Assembly (NCBI RefSeq): GCF_003286085.1
Contig: NW_020825288.1
Span: forward strand, 1,488,001-1,552,000
Source: Drosophila persimilis
Taxonomy: Eukaryota; Arthropoda; Insecta; Diptera; Drosophilidae
Reading direction: 5' to 3'
DNA: 64,000 nt
This document shows positions 11,801 to 24,265 of the stretch, in pieces; positions within the stretch are counted from its first letter, which is position 1, and each line of letters opens with the position of its first letter. The translations under genes and the position numbers were made by a program. The notes under the pieces are model-generated. The model was not told the origin of the DNA. It was given only the letters and a program-made list of their open reading frames with translations, and made no database searches.

Positions 11801-12774
11801 GCATCCAGTTCATCCTGTTCATCTGAATCCTCCTCAGACTCCCCATTCTCCATCTCCTTCTCCAAGCTCCTGTCTCCTGTCTTCTGTGCCATTCCTCATT
11901 TCTCCTCTCGACTGGCGCCGGCATGTGCTGTCGTCTTTTGTTTAGCTTGAAGCACGTCTCGCTCATCTCTTTGATAAATATTAGTTTAATTCTTTTGCAG
12001 GGCTGCTTTTCCCCCAGTCCCAGTCCCAGCCCCATTCCACCCCTCGACGGGCTCCACTCAAGGGCTCAAGGCTGCGGCTGCCGTCAGTCTCTTTAGTGGC
12101 TCGTTTTCTCATTTTATACAATTATTCGGCTTTTCTTTTTCATCTCACTATCTCCCTTCACTCTGTTTACTGCCGCTGCTACTGCCACTGCCTGCGCTTC
12201 ATTTGGTGTCCTTTGTCGGGCTTTTGCCCAAATGAAAAATGTTAATATTTGCCTTCGATTGAAACCGGAGTATCGACTGCTGCACTTGGCCGAAAACAAT
12301 GGGTAATTCGATCAATGGAGAATGGACAGCAAATGGCAAAGAGAAATTCGAAGAAAATTCAACTGATTAATTAATGGAAAAGAAATATTTTTGGAAAAGT
12401 TCTACCCAATGGAGGACCTTGGATTATGGCTAAACCTTAATTGAAACCTTAATCCACGAAGAACGAGCAACGAAGATTCCATCTAGAATCAAAGCAATTT
12501 AATATACTCGTACTCCCAGAAGAGCATTCTCTGGAACTTGATCAACGAACGACACACATAAGGAGTAGATGACAATTTGTCAGCTGATGAGAGAGATTAC
12601 GGTTTCCCTTGATTTCCAATATAGCATCAGCTTCATGCAATTGTCTCTGTGGTGAAAATAGTCTTCGCCAAAGAAGAAGCCACCTTAATTCGATGCTTTG
12701 TGGAGCCGTCAGGCGGACAATCCGGGCCAAATCTCGTGGCACTATTAGACGGCCTGCAATTTGGCTCATTCAAG

Positions 12775-12775
<1 letters not shown>

Positions 12776-12813
<38 letters not shown>
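12776..12813. repeat. (CA)19 microsatellite
   Basis: A perfect CA tract of 38 nt. It generates spurious poly-His/Thr and poly-Cys/Val frames on the two strands. Confidence 0.95.
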
Positions 12814-12816
<3 letters not shown>

Positions 12817-15800
12817 TGAGATACTGAGATACTTTCCATTCAATGGCAACGCAATCAATGGCAGCTGACAATTTCTTTTGGCCGTCGATGTGGCTGCGGC
12901 GTGGCTTGGCCAAAACTGGCAATTGCCAACTGCCACACACAGCCTTGATGCATTTTGGATTCGTTTCTCGTTCATTGAGAGGAAAATGCTGCGTCTGCTG
13001 GCTCATTCATGGGTTCATACCACACTGACTTCCCCTTCTCATTGACAAGCTGTCTGACATTTGCCAGATTTTCCGACACGTTTCTGGCATAGAGTATCAG
13101 CAAAAGCTCTCCGTCTCTGCCTCCACCGCTTCGACGTTCGCTTTGAGAAAAATTATGATTTTTGACGACAGGGCCAGGGCCATGTGACGTTTAAATTGAA
13201 TTTTCGATTTTTAGCATGTTTATTTCCCAAACATTTCGCGTGTCTATGCGTTTGGGTAAAGACATGAGAAAGATTCTAAATTTAGCACGGAAAACCAACA
13301 AAGACATTCCCCTTGACAGTGATGTATGTACATCTCAGATCTCAGACCGAGGGGCACAGGGCACAGTCACGAGCGACACGACCGAAACGACCGACAGGTG
13401 CAAATGTCATTCCAGGGGTCCAGCAATTTGTCGGAAAAGTTCAGGTTCAGGGCCTGTCAGCGGGCCGCAAACTTTTAGCACTTGTCATGCTGCTCTGAGA
13501 GAAAGACCAGGTGAAGCATTGATGGAGACTACAGAACAGAACCCACTCTGTGTAAAGTATGATGGTTTTTACACCGTTCCGTGAGGTGAGGTGAGTTGAG
13601 TTGAGTTGAGGTCTGACCTGTGTTAATTGGTTTTGCTACTGCCACAACTGCCCCGCCGTTTGCTGGGCAAGAAAAAGCAACATTGACTCGCTCGAGGCAC
13701 TTTACCATAAAAATGCAAACAGCAGCGGCATCAGCATCGGCATCGGCACCAAGGAGCCTGCCGCAAACAGGCGAATGCAGACACTTGTTGCGAAAAGAGC
13801 CAGATGCAGGACGAGAAGAGAAGGTAGAGAAGGGCAGACAGATGAAAATGGCTGCCTGTTGCAGCTGCTCGCAGCATCCGGAGACCGGAGTCCAGAGTCC
13901 GGGGTCCGTCCGCCATCCTACGAGGAGCGGGGCCCCAGGGCCCTGGCAAATAAACGAAGACGAGATGAGGGCAGGAAGCCGAGGAAAGAAATATACAATT
14001 TAAACGTTTCCAAATTGATTGCCAGGCCCCGGCACACGATGCAATCTCATTTGGCCGATGCCAATCCGAGCAAAAATATCTCCGGCATAAATTGCAAAAT
14101 TTATTTATTTATTTGAAATGTTGTAAAAACGAAATGCAGCTCCGAGCAGCTCACTGCTAGGATACCAATCTGGAGGGAGATGGATTCAAATGCATTTAAT
14201 AATCGCCAGTTGATTGATTTAATATATTTCCGATTATTATTACCATCAAATGAAGAAAATTGAACAAATATAGGTACAAATTGGATCAAATAAATAAGGA
14301 AAATAAATAAATAAATAACTAAAGAAGAATGCAGATCCACAAGAACAAGAGTACTTTTACTTTGCCTAAAGGTTATTTGTCAAGAATTTTCTCCACGAAA
14401 AGAAGTAAATGATTGGGAATTTATTTGAGGCAAAGGATTTCCCTAGAAAATAGAGGAATGTACGGCGAGAAACACAATGAACAGAAGGAATTTACATGTG
14501 TTGAACACACGCATCGTTCGGAAAGAAACCCAATGAAGGCGATATTCAATGTGTAACCGAATTGTTTGATTGTATTAATGCACTCCTGAGAAATAAAATA
14601 AGTGAGAATTACATAGTTGCCATTGCAACAAAACGAGGCACAAATTGGACGAAATAAATATCAGCTGCAAAAAGGATTTTCTCTGAAAATAACGCATCCC
14701 TAATTGGAAATAGATTGAAGTGTTTTTCATTGTATTGCAGACATTTCGAAAACGAAACAGACCTAAAAAACATGTTAATTAAATTATGATTAATACTCGA
14801 AATTGGATTCTCCTTAATTTCCTCCTCTTGTTTAAATGGCTCGAATGGAAATGGAATAATGAACAGCCCAACAGCAGCAGCGGAAGTGCACTTAAATTTG
14901 GTCAACAAACTGATTTTGATTGACTTAATTTCCCTTCAAAATTGTTATTCTCGCGATTAAGTGAGAACTTTTCGAAATTTTCACAGTAGAAGTGGAGAGT
15001 GAAAAGTGGAAAGTGGATCGCGGAAAGTGAAAAGAAACTTTCGATGGAATGGAGTGTGGATCCACTAGGTTCCACCTCTCGCGCCTTGCAACAGCACCTT
15101 CGGCTACCACTCTTGACTGTATAAAAATAGCCTTTTTACTACTTTATGCAAACTTGTCACCAAACTGAATGCCTCTCTCCTCTGGCATTCTCCCCCGCAT
15201 TGTTGGTACTTTGGGAAAACAACAACAACAAGTGGCTGCTGGGTCCAGAGGGGGAATTTAATTAAAAAGTTTTTTATGCGTTCCACCAGAGCCGCAACAA
15301 CAGTAGCGAAAAACCAAGAAAGGACGACTTACTAACGGCCAACAATTTTGATACTCTTGCGGGTCGATTGCTCCTGAAGATTCCATGTTAAGTAGTCAGT
15401 CCGTTCCAGTAGGGTTCGGCATGGCTGCGAGGAAATACACTAAGCTTAGGGATGTTTAAGGCAAGGCCCTACGGTGCCTTGCAGCTCCTTCAAATCGTCA
15501 TACCCCTTTTGAAGAGTATTTTCAGCAACAAGGACACTTTTGTGCCTATTTTCAGAGAACGGCTTCTGCCCCTAACCCCCTTTATGCCTTCCTCTTTTGT
15601 CTGCCACATAGTTGCAACGGAAAATAACTTTTGTTGCCTTTTTTAGTGGCATGTAAATTTGTAAATTCATATTTATGCCGGTCCCGAAATAGTTGATCCC
15701 AAAGATGAAGCCGAAATGATGCAGCAATTTGCCCCGAAAGTTATGTGCTGTCATTTTAACGGTGGAAGGAAGCGGATGAGAGGGGAGGGAGGAGAGGATG

Positions 15801-18800
15801 GAGACGGGGATTCGCTGTCAAAGTTGTTGCACATTTGATGCACATAAAATTCTTTGAATGCCTCATCAAATGTTGAACAGCCAGCGAAATTTTGATTGTC
15901 ACCCGTTCGTTGCCTCTGGAAGGAAGCCCCCATAACGAGGTAAATATACATCGGGGGGGACTGGAGCACGTAGTTGCCACTTGAGGGGGCAGCCAGCATG
16001 AATCGACTGCAGGCCAACAATGGCTGCGTAAATAATGAAAAAAGCCAAATTAAACGACAGCTCCTGGTGCCTGGTGCGCCATCCCAGAGCCGTGCCTGGC
16101 CGTCCGGGCCGTGGCCATGGCCCATTGAGCGCTCATCCAATTGAGTTAGTATTTGCATTCGAGTGCCAATTAGCTGGGGTTCCAGTCAGGATGGTATAGG
16201 AGCAGCTCCCTCCGCTCTTTTTGTTCCACCATCAAGTGCCGCACAGCAGGCCGCAGTCCGCAGTCCGCGGTGTGGGCTTCGTCAAGGATTTGTCCGTGAT
16301 TGTCTCAGGCCAACAGAGGGGATCCATCAAAGTAAGCTCCGATTCGCCTGGCTTAATCCCTGCAAAAATGCATTTGTGGCTGATTTTTTTGTTCCCCTAA
16401 TTTCCCCCACTTCTGTCCATCCTTCTGTCCTTCTACAATTTCCTCTCTCTCGCCGGACTGCAATTTGCTCGGCTGCCCCCCAAAAGCGGAAGTGGCTGAC
16501 AAGGTTTGGCTAATTGAAGGCCTCTCTCCAGGAGGATGCGACTTGCCACTGACAGTATCTGCCCATCTCCAATCGAATGGTAGCATTGTAGAGGGTGTGT
16601 GTCTCTACTCTCAGCTCTTCAGCCTCGGAGGAGTCTCCTGTCTGGCTCAATTTAGACAATTCCTTCGATCCCATCGCATCACCACAAATTATGTCACGTC
16701 TTGTCGCAGTCGGAAAACTTTTCAAGTGCTTAACTTTTATCGCATAATTGAACTATGAGGCGGTTAAGTTTCGGTTTCGCTTCAGCGTCATTTAAGGCTT
16801 AGTTCGTTTCGGTTCGGTTCGGATGAGCAAAGTTTTTAATATCAGCATAAGCAGAGTTTTGCACTTGGTCTGCAGGTTTCCGAATACTCGCAGTCTGCTC
16901 TCCAGACAACACTCTGGAAGGAGTATGGTGTATGATGTATAGACTAAAGGATACTCAACTATTCAGGGAGGATCACATTTAGTTGCCTTACACTATCGGT
17001 TACAGCCATTCCCTCGAAAACCATATACTCTCTGTGCACTCTGTGCACATCGTATACAAAAGCACTTTTCCAGCAGAGTACCGCCGCTCCATGGAGGATT
17101 AAAGAGATGGAGACGTATCCATGCATGCGAAGCCGGCGAATCGCCAATCAACATCATCGTCAACGACGATGACGACGACGGCAGTGACTATAACCGCAGC
17201 CATCACAAATGCCATTAGAGAGGCGCAGACCGGTCGAGTTGGGTTAGCCTCCACCCCCCACCGCTGCCCCCGCTCCCGCTCCCGCCACTCAGCAGCAAGG
17301 ACATAAGGACATGCCACCCGCACAGCCCCACCACAGGACAGCAGCAACAACAACGCTGCCTCGTGGCACTAGTTACTAGTGCTGCGGCAGGGGCAGCGGG
17401 TGGCGGTGGCGGTGAGGACGCTCAACTAACGCATCGTAAATTGAGATTTCTATTTATTATCAGCGACCGCAGCAGCAGCAGCAGCAGCATCACCATTGTA
17501 GCTAGTGGCAGAGTCAGAGCAGAGGCAGCATCAGGTTCATACATCTGTCGGTTCGGTTTGGTTCGGTTCGGTCCAGTCACCCACTCAGTGGATGGCCCTC
17601 CTCCTTCTGTCCTTCTGTCCTTCCGTCCTTCTGCTCCTCCACCCGCCTGTCACCGACTTGACGCGGTCTGCCGACTTCATAAAGTCGCTTAAGCATTTTT
17701 AATGGACTTTTAAGTTTGCTTTTATTGTTTCATTTTCATTGCTTCTAGTTTGTACATATATCACTCCATTCGGAGGTTAAATTGTGGCTGTTTCTCCGAG
17801 TATATGCATTTCGAGACGGGAATGAGGGTGCAGTAAAAATTAATAAATAAATTCAGCCATACCTCCCCGGACGATGATGACTTGTGAGTGATTTAGTGGG
17901 ATTAAATGTAGAAAAGTTTATAAAAAGGATAATCCGCACAATCCTCTGCTTTTGTCAGCTTTTTTGCTTGTGAATGTGGAAAGTATTTTGGTAAAACCAG
18001 AAAATAAAAGTAGCATTTCTTTCTAGTTAATTAAAGCCATTTCTTTCACCCAAAATATACTCATGAAAATCATTACATTCGCGAAGCGTATTTGCATTGC
18101 AATCAACCCGAATATCTATCCTTAATCAAGAACATACGCATTTCGTGGAGCACTCCCCGGCTGTCCTTGTTGTGGCATACTCGCATGGTGGGGCTGCCTT
18201 CAGGCGACGAGAGCTCCGCAAATACAATTAACAATAGTTATTCGATTCAATGAAGTCCTGTGGCAGATATTTCCTTTTCTATTAATATCATATTCGTATA
18301 TTTGATGATCTACTTATTTCAATCAATGTTCTGTCAACTACTCTCGAGAAGGCTCCTCTTTGCTTTTGCTCCATCCTCTGTCCTCCATCAGGCATCCGCC
18401 AACCAACTGTCAATCATCGGGAAAATCCTCTCGGGGCGTCGCGTCGGGCGATGGATGAGTTTGTGAATTTGTGCAGGGGTGAGAGGGTCTTTGGCTGGCT
18501 TTATTATGGAAATTAAATTGATATTTAAGTGACACTGCTGCTGGCAGCGGAGTGAGCAAGATAAATTTCGGCTGACGGCAAATTGTTCGCCCATATTCCT
18601 TTGTTGAAGATGAAATGAAATTTTTATGAGCTTAAATTCGGGCTCATCGCATCGCTTCGTAGCCTGGATGCCACGCCATCTAATGGAGCAGCAGTCCTGG
18701 CCAGATGTGGCCGCTCTGAGAGCCGGCCATGTATGTGGTCAGCTTATGGTTTGTTGGCCCTGATCCCCGTCCCCGTCCCTGTCCCTTTCCCTGTCCTGGT

Positions 18801-21800
18801 TTTAGTCCTGGTATTTTGACCTTTTGGCTCCAGGGCTTGCCGCCGCCTTTCGGCTGTTGGGTTTAATTAATATGCAAATGGGCGAAAAAGGCAAAAAGCA
18901 AAACGGCTGGCAGCAATTTAAATTTAGTTTCTCCTCTCGTTTTCTTTAATGAACTCCACTCCGCACGAATTTGCGCACTTGCGTCGTAGCCCGGGACTTT
19001 TGGTTTGCTGAAATATTTATCGAATGTGTAACTTGTGCTCTGCCACAACTTTTCCACACGTGGCGCATACATTTTCGGGGCAACTTGCAGGCAAACTTTT
19101 CCCTCTCATATTCATAAAGGTATTCGTATCTGCTGCTGCTGCTGCTGTTGCTGTCGCTGCCAGTTGGCCGCATCCGCATCGCCATTTGCAATTCCATGTG
19201 CGGTACATTTCCGGTTTGTCGGAAATGCATTTCCGTTTCCGCCATCGCCAATGTTTGCCCACTGTTTGGCTGAACATCAATTGGGTATTTTGACAGGCAT
19301 TTCACAAAGACCACCGCTCCCATCCCATCCATTCAGTCGGCGCCCCAGAGCCTCAGAGTAGGAGTCACCCGCTAATGCACTCAGTTGGCCATTCAACCAA
19401 TTTGGTTACACGATTTTAATGCAATTTATTTCACAGCATTGGCCTCGATTGGCCGGCCATCGTCCGGCCACTTGTGCAACTGATTTGATTTTTATTAGCA
19501 TTTTATGCGATTTGCTGAAGTGTCCATGAAACATGGAATTGCCGTTGACCACTTCAGACTGAAAATTAAATTAAACACGATCGCAGGTCTCGCAGTACGA
19601 GTGCCCACTCTGTGGACAGCCGTCCGACTCTGCCTCCGCCTGTCTCCATCTGCCATTTGCCAGTGTTGACCCTCTTTCACAGCCCAGAGACACACTTTCT
19701 GTGGCCACCCACCGCAATAAAGCGCTCAAACACTGTCTGCCCTATCGAATTTCACACTTTTCCGCGCAACGCGAACAAAGGAAAACATGGAAAACCCAGC
19801 GGGCCACAAAAAGAGGCAATCAATGAGGCGCTTTCACCACACCAACTGCTGGTGGAAATTCATCTCCATCTGTATCTGCATCTATATGGAATATCTGCAA
19901 CCGTGTCTGCATTGTATTGGATTTTTACTCTTCCATGGCTCTTAATATATCTTTCGAAATACTTTTTGCATGCCGCACAGCCATTTGGCACACCAGAGAG
20001 CCCGTTCTGTTGTTGTCTTTGATCCAACGATATCTGATGAGTCACGTTTCAATAAGGATTACACAGAAGTGAAGCGGTGAATATTCGAAAGCACATCTTT
20101 ATGGAATTTCCCTCCGATTTTTCACGGATTACAGATATGAGGGCCAATCAAAACTAAAAGAATATTTGTAATGGATTACACAGAAATATTCATTTAATTA
20201 AGGAAGCTTCAAAGATGCTCCAACTTGCAATTGGAATACGTAGAAAGTGGAAAATAAATTGCCTTCTTTTTGGAAGTATATTCTCCTGAAAATGATATAA
20301 ATGGAACATTTCAAGGGAGCTACCACAAATATGCATTAATTGGGTTAGTGGGAATGTCTAAGAATGTTTATTACTATCTGTGCTGAAAATGATATGTCTA
20401 ATAATCCCTCAATAGATGAGGAGATTCCTACAAATTAAAGGGGATATTAAATTCCTGAAACAGGGGTATCCCTCGACAGCACGCCAAGTCATAGAGACAG
20501 AACGCTTCCATTAGTTTCGTCTGGCTTCCAATTCAAAGCCTGATAATTGGACATAATTATGGGCTGGACGGGTCGGGCCTGAACCGGGTCTGGCCCTGTC
20601 AGGTCTGAGCTGCATTCACTTGGCATGGAGCCGTGAGTGGAGCGGATGGGTCAACCGCAGCGGGGAGCATCTGCCAGTAGCAGATCCGCCGAGGGCATGG
20701 AGTGGGGATATGCTATAGAGCGAGTGCAGATGGGAAATTGGAGAGCCCAATAAATATTTATTAGGACCGCCTGTGCTTGCCAAAAATTAAATTTGTTTTC
20801 ATTAAGCCAGACAAAGCCGTTTAAGGTGGCAAGAAAATATATGCTCCGTCTCCTGGACGACTCTCCTCCCCTCTGGCAAGGAGTTGGCGCTGCCGCGAAA
20901 ATATGCTTAAAATTAAAAAGGGTATCCTCTCTCTCTGGGGTATCTTCAGTGTCAGGCTCGTCGTCGCCTTCGTCAGCTTTGACGTGGCCAAAACATTTTG
21001 CCGGCTTAATTGTGCGCAAGCCAAGCAGATAAAAAAACGAAAATGAAAAAGTTTTCGGCCCCAACCGCCAACCGCCAAGAAAAGGAGGGGAAAACGCGAA
21101 ACAAAAGCGAGAGAAAAAGCGGGAAATGGCAAAAGAAAAGGAGCATTGAATGCTTCAATCGGTGGAGGCGAAAAAAGTAACGAAACAAAACAAAATTAAG
21201 GTAAACAATGCGAAAAAAAGATATAGTAGCTGTGGCAAAGCCGATTTTTTGGATACCCTTCTTAAACAGATATCGATTTCAGAGCTGAGGGAATATTTAT
21301 GCCATATTTGATGGCCCAAGAGTCTGGTTGAAACCAAAATACCCCGTCCACAAGGGTATGTAGAATATGCGACAGGGTTCACAGACAAAGTAGAAAGGCA
21401 AACAAAGCCCTGGACCCTGGTAGGACACGGAGCCAGGGACAAGTCCAGGGCCAGGGCCAGGGCCTGGGCCAGGGACAGAGACCGAGACAAGGATGTCAGT
21501 AAACAAAATCACAATTAACTGAAAATGACAAAAAATAACAACGCCAAAGGAGCAGCGAGCAGCGAGCATGTGACAATGGCGGACGGCAGAGGCAGAGGCA
21601 AAGGCAGAGCGTTCTGGGCGTCAAGGATATGCGTCTCGCCTTAAAGTGTTAAAAAAGAGACACCCAGGACATCCCAAGGTCTCTGGGAGAGGCAAATGAG
21701 AGAGGGGGCGCGTGTGCTCGTCATAAAGCATTTTAATTGCCGTTCCCCCACATTCCGTACTATGGAAGAGGGTTTTCCGGCTTTTCCCGGGAGAAATGAT

Positions 21801-21831
21801 TAGGGGAGCTTAATACTCGTACCCTCCGCAG

Positions 21832-21837
21832 TTTATT
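21832..21837 (-). terminator. candidate poly(A) signal of the 83-residue ORF
   Basis: AATAAA on the minus strand lies 35 nt beyond the stop codon of the 21873-22124 ORF. This is the usual spacing for a compact Drosophila gene. Confidence 0.45.
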
Positions 21838-21872
21838 GAAACGGAAACAAAGACAACGACAACGATGAATAT

Positions 21873-22124
21873 TTAGTGATTAGAAAAGGGTTTCTTCGGC
21901 ATCGGCTTCTTGCCCTCGTCATTCACCATCAGACATTTCTGCACGGCCTGGTGGAAGTCAGTGCAGAGCGTCACGTCGCACTCAAAGTCGTAGGTACCCA
22001 CCCGAATCGGCTCACTGCAATACTGATGATTGTTTCCACGTTCTTCTCCGTCTCCGACAGTGCAGCTGGCTGCTTTTGACAAGGACTCCCTTTGGTTGGC
22101 TTGAACTCCTGGCAGATAGTCCAT
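21873..22124 (-). CDS. small Cys-containing protein with a CHCHD2-like C-terminal CX9C helix
   Basis: An 83-residue ORF from the ATG at 22124. Residues 50-64 carry a D-V-T-L-C then a CX9C spacing (C54 to C64). This closely parallels the second CX9C of the CHCHD2-like gene 2.1 kb away on the same strand (S-D-L-S-V-C then nine residues then C). The first CX9C is not recognisable, although C21, C36 and C49 are present. On the minus strand a CAG|GTGAGT donor at 22197 and an acceptor at 22142-22143 define a 56-bp intron, which would place the ATG just inside a second exon. An AATAAA follows the stop. An overlapping second frame also looks codon-like upstream of about 21990, so a frameshifted pseudogene is an alternative. 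I infer a diverged tandem relative of CHCHD2; function is unknown. Confidence 0.45.
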   Translation of the reverse strand: MDYLPGVQANQRESLSKAASCTVGDGEERGNNHQYCSEPIRVGTYDFECDVTLCTDFHQAVQKCLMVNDEGKKPMPKKPFSNH

Positions 22125-22141
22125 GCTGGTCGCTCGGGAAT

Positions 22142-22197
22142 CTGCGCAAACCTTCGAGCCTTGATGAAACATTTCACTCTCAAAAGGAGGTACTCAC
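22142..22197 (-). other. candidate 56-bp intron
   Basis: The minus strand shows CAG|GTGAGT at the 5' end and GCGCAG at the 3' end. The length is typical of short Drosophila introns. If it is spliced, an upstream non-coding exon joins just before the ATG at 22124, and the in-frame ATG at 22172 is removed. Confidence 0.4.
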
Positions 22198-23346
22198 CTG
22201 TAACCGCACAGTAAAATTATCGATTCGATTTTCCAGAGACTATGCCTGCTCCACGCGAAGCGAAGCGAATGCCTCGAATGCCAACCGAGGTCCCAAAGGG
22301 AGTCTCCATCACATGAACATGATATTTCCCGGAGGATCTCCCTCCGGCTTTGTGTCAGTAGCTAATTTATATTGCATTGCTATTGGCATTGGCACTGCAG
22401 TGCCTCAAAGCTAATTGCAAACTGCACTTGGCGGCAGGAGCAACCGTCAATGCACTGGCAAGGTATTTCACGGGACTCATAATCGTAATTTGTTTCTCTT
22501 TCGTGTTTGCCTTTACCGTTTTCTGCATTAATTACGAAACACACAGTCGAAATAATGAAACGCAAAGAAAAAAAAAGCACTCAACAAGCAAGGGATTTCC
22601 CCGAGAGGAAATGAGGGAAGTGCTGACTGGCCTTTATGCCCTTAAGGTATCTTTAAAGGTAGCCCAAATTTGCAGATTAGCTTGCAAATCACCTGGATTT
22701 TGGGGAGGGCTCTTCGAGTTCTTTGAGTTAATTGTGGGACAGGAAGTTGCTAAACAACTTGGGAGCCCATTGCTCGAGGGCAGTCTTAATGGTTCAATCT
22801 TAAATCTTACCGAAACTGAATTTGTTTAAAGAGTTCTCCGAGCATATAAATTTCTAGGCAACAAATTCTAAAGCAACGTTTGAATAACTCGAAATATACT
22901 TAGATTGAATTTCACCTTGCAGTATACGTACGTATAGTATGCATTTTATAGCCAAATATGCATTTTGTAAAACCATCTCTTGTGCATGTACATTTTATTA
23001 GTATAATATTTGCATAGATGCGAATCGTGAGCTGAATCTCGCATAGAAAAGTTAATCTTATCTTGGCATGGAAATAAATCCCACACAAATCTAGAATAAA
23101 CTTCATATATAAAGATTAAGTATACATATATTATATATTCCCGAGGCTTTTGACTCCTCTACTCCCATTCTCAAGAGTCTACAAATGGGTGTATATTATT
23201 TGTAGAGTATTTGGCTTTGGCGAGTGCAGCGGAAATGCTTTAATTGCCAGCCAGCATGCAAAAGTGTTTGGGCTTTTGGCTCGACTATTTTTGGCTTTTT
23301 GAGGGACGACTGAAAGCACACACATCGAGCAGCAATTAGCCGTGCT

Positions 23347-23377
23347 GCCAGCCAGCCAGCCAGCCAGTCAGCCAGTC
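23347..23377. repeat. CCAG tandem repeat
   Basis: About seven units of a CCAG/TCAG tetranucleotide. Confidence 0.8.
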
Positions 23378-23426
23378 AAATGTTTAAGCATAATTCGCAT
23401 TAGGTTTTCTGGGAAGGGAAGCCCAT

Positions 23427-23456
23427 GAGGAGGAGGAGGAGGAGGAAGAGGAGGAG
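23427..23456. repeat. GAG trinucleotide repeat
   Basis: About ten GAG/AAG units. They encode only spurious Ser or Glu runs. Confidence 0.85.
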
Positions 23457-23870
23457 TGCCACATATGCGATATGCTCCCAGTTCTCAGTTCCCAGTTCAT
23501 GAGGCAAACGGAATATTTCATTAAATTATTGCCAACCACAAAAGCGGCAAGCAGACACGACACTGAGGCAAATGCCGCTTGATTGATGCTATGTGATGGG
23601 ATTGGGGAAAATTCGAAGGAAATTCTCCCCGTTTTGGGGCCATGTTCATCAGCAGTATACAATTTCCACTCACTTTGTTATGAATATTTAAGCAAATTAT
23701 ATTTGTTCTCTGAAAATTTCTGTCTATCTGTCATTTCTGTGCTTACAGCAGGGGCCATGTGAATAGATGCGACAGCAGCTGATGCTTCTTTTTAGCTGCT
23801 GGCAGGAGCAGGAGCATTCGGCATGCTAATTTCATTTTGTTTATTGTTTTGGCTACCACTTAATTGGCCC

Positions 23871-23910
23871 ACTCCCCCGTCCCCCGTCCCCCGTCTCCCG
23901 TCCCCCGTCC
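23871..23910. repeat. C-rich CCCCGT tandem repeat
   Basis: Roughly five imperfect units of a seven-base C-rich motif ending in GT. Confidence 0.75.
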
Positions 23911-24265
23911 CACACCCATCACATCTGTGCCCCCCAACATCCCATCATCCAGTCATTCAGTCCGTACCCTGCTGGGCCACAGAAATGTTTATAAATCAAT
24001 CAACATCAATAATGTTTCGGCAGGCAAGAGATGGATGGGCTAGACCTGCGGGAGGAGAGCAGCCCGCACAGTGCCAATTAATTTTCCCTCTTTGAAGCAA
24101 GTTTTGACGCACTCTTGGGGGTTTTCTCTTCAACTTTTTAATACAGAAAATGTGTAATTCGGAATTTGGGAACTATTTTGTTGTATGCAATCCAAGTTTA
24201 ACTCAGAATTTATATCTAGTGGCTATTTCTGTTGAGCGATGACTGTCTTTCATTTGTTTGAGGCT

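Larger units (their letters stand above)
2982..21831. other. long non-coding stretch, probably 5-HT7 intron or intergenic
   Basis: No ORF here shows coding character, family similarity or a supporting splice structure. The open frames are short or follow simple sequence. The stretch holds a (CA)19 tract at 12776-12813, a (CA)n tract near 8881, trinucleotide CAG runs near 17470, a perfect 14-bp palindrome at 8417-8430, and two weak minus-strand exon-like units (8369-8476 and 15333-15424, see findings). No transposon was recognised. Confidence 0.55.
22199..24265. other. non-coding stretch between the two CHCH-like genes
   Basis: No supported gene is present. The stretch contains CCAG, GAG and CCCCGT-type tandem repeats at 23347-23377, 23427-23456 and 23871-23910. 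The upstream exon of the 83-residue ORF, if real, ends at 22198. Nothing resembling the missing N-terminal half of a CHCHD2 paralogue was found in the 200 bp upstream of that ORF. Confidence 0.5.

Noticed and set aside
12776..12813. Poly-Cys/Val and poly-His/Thr ORFs over the CA tract
   Set aside because: They are products of the (CA)19 microsatellite.
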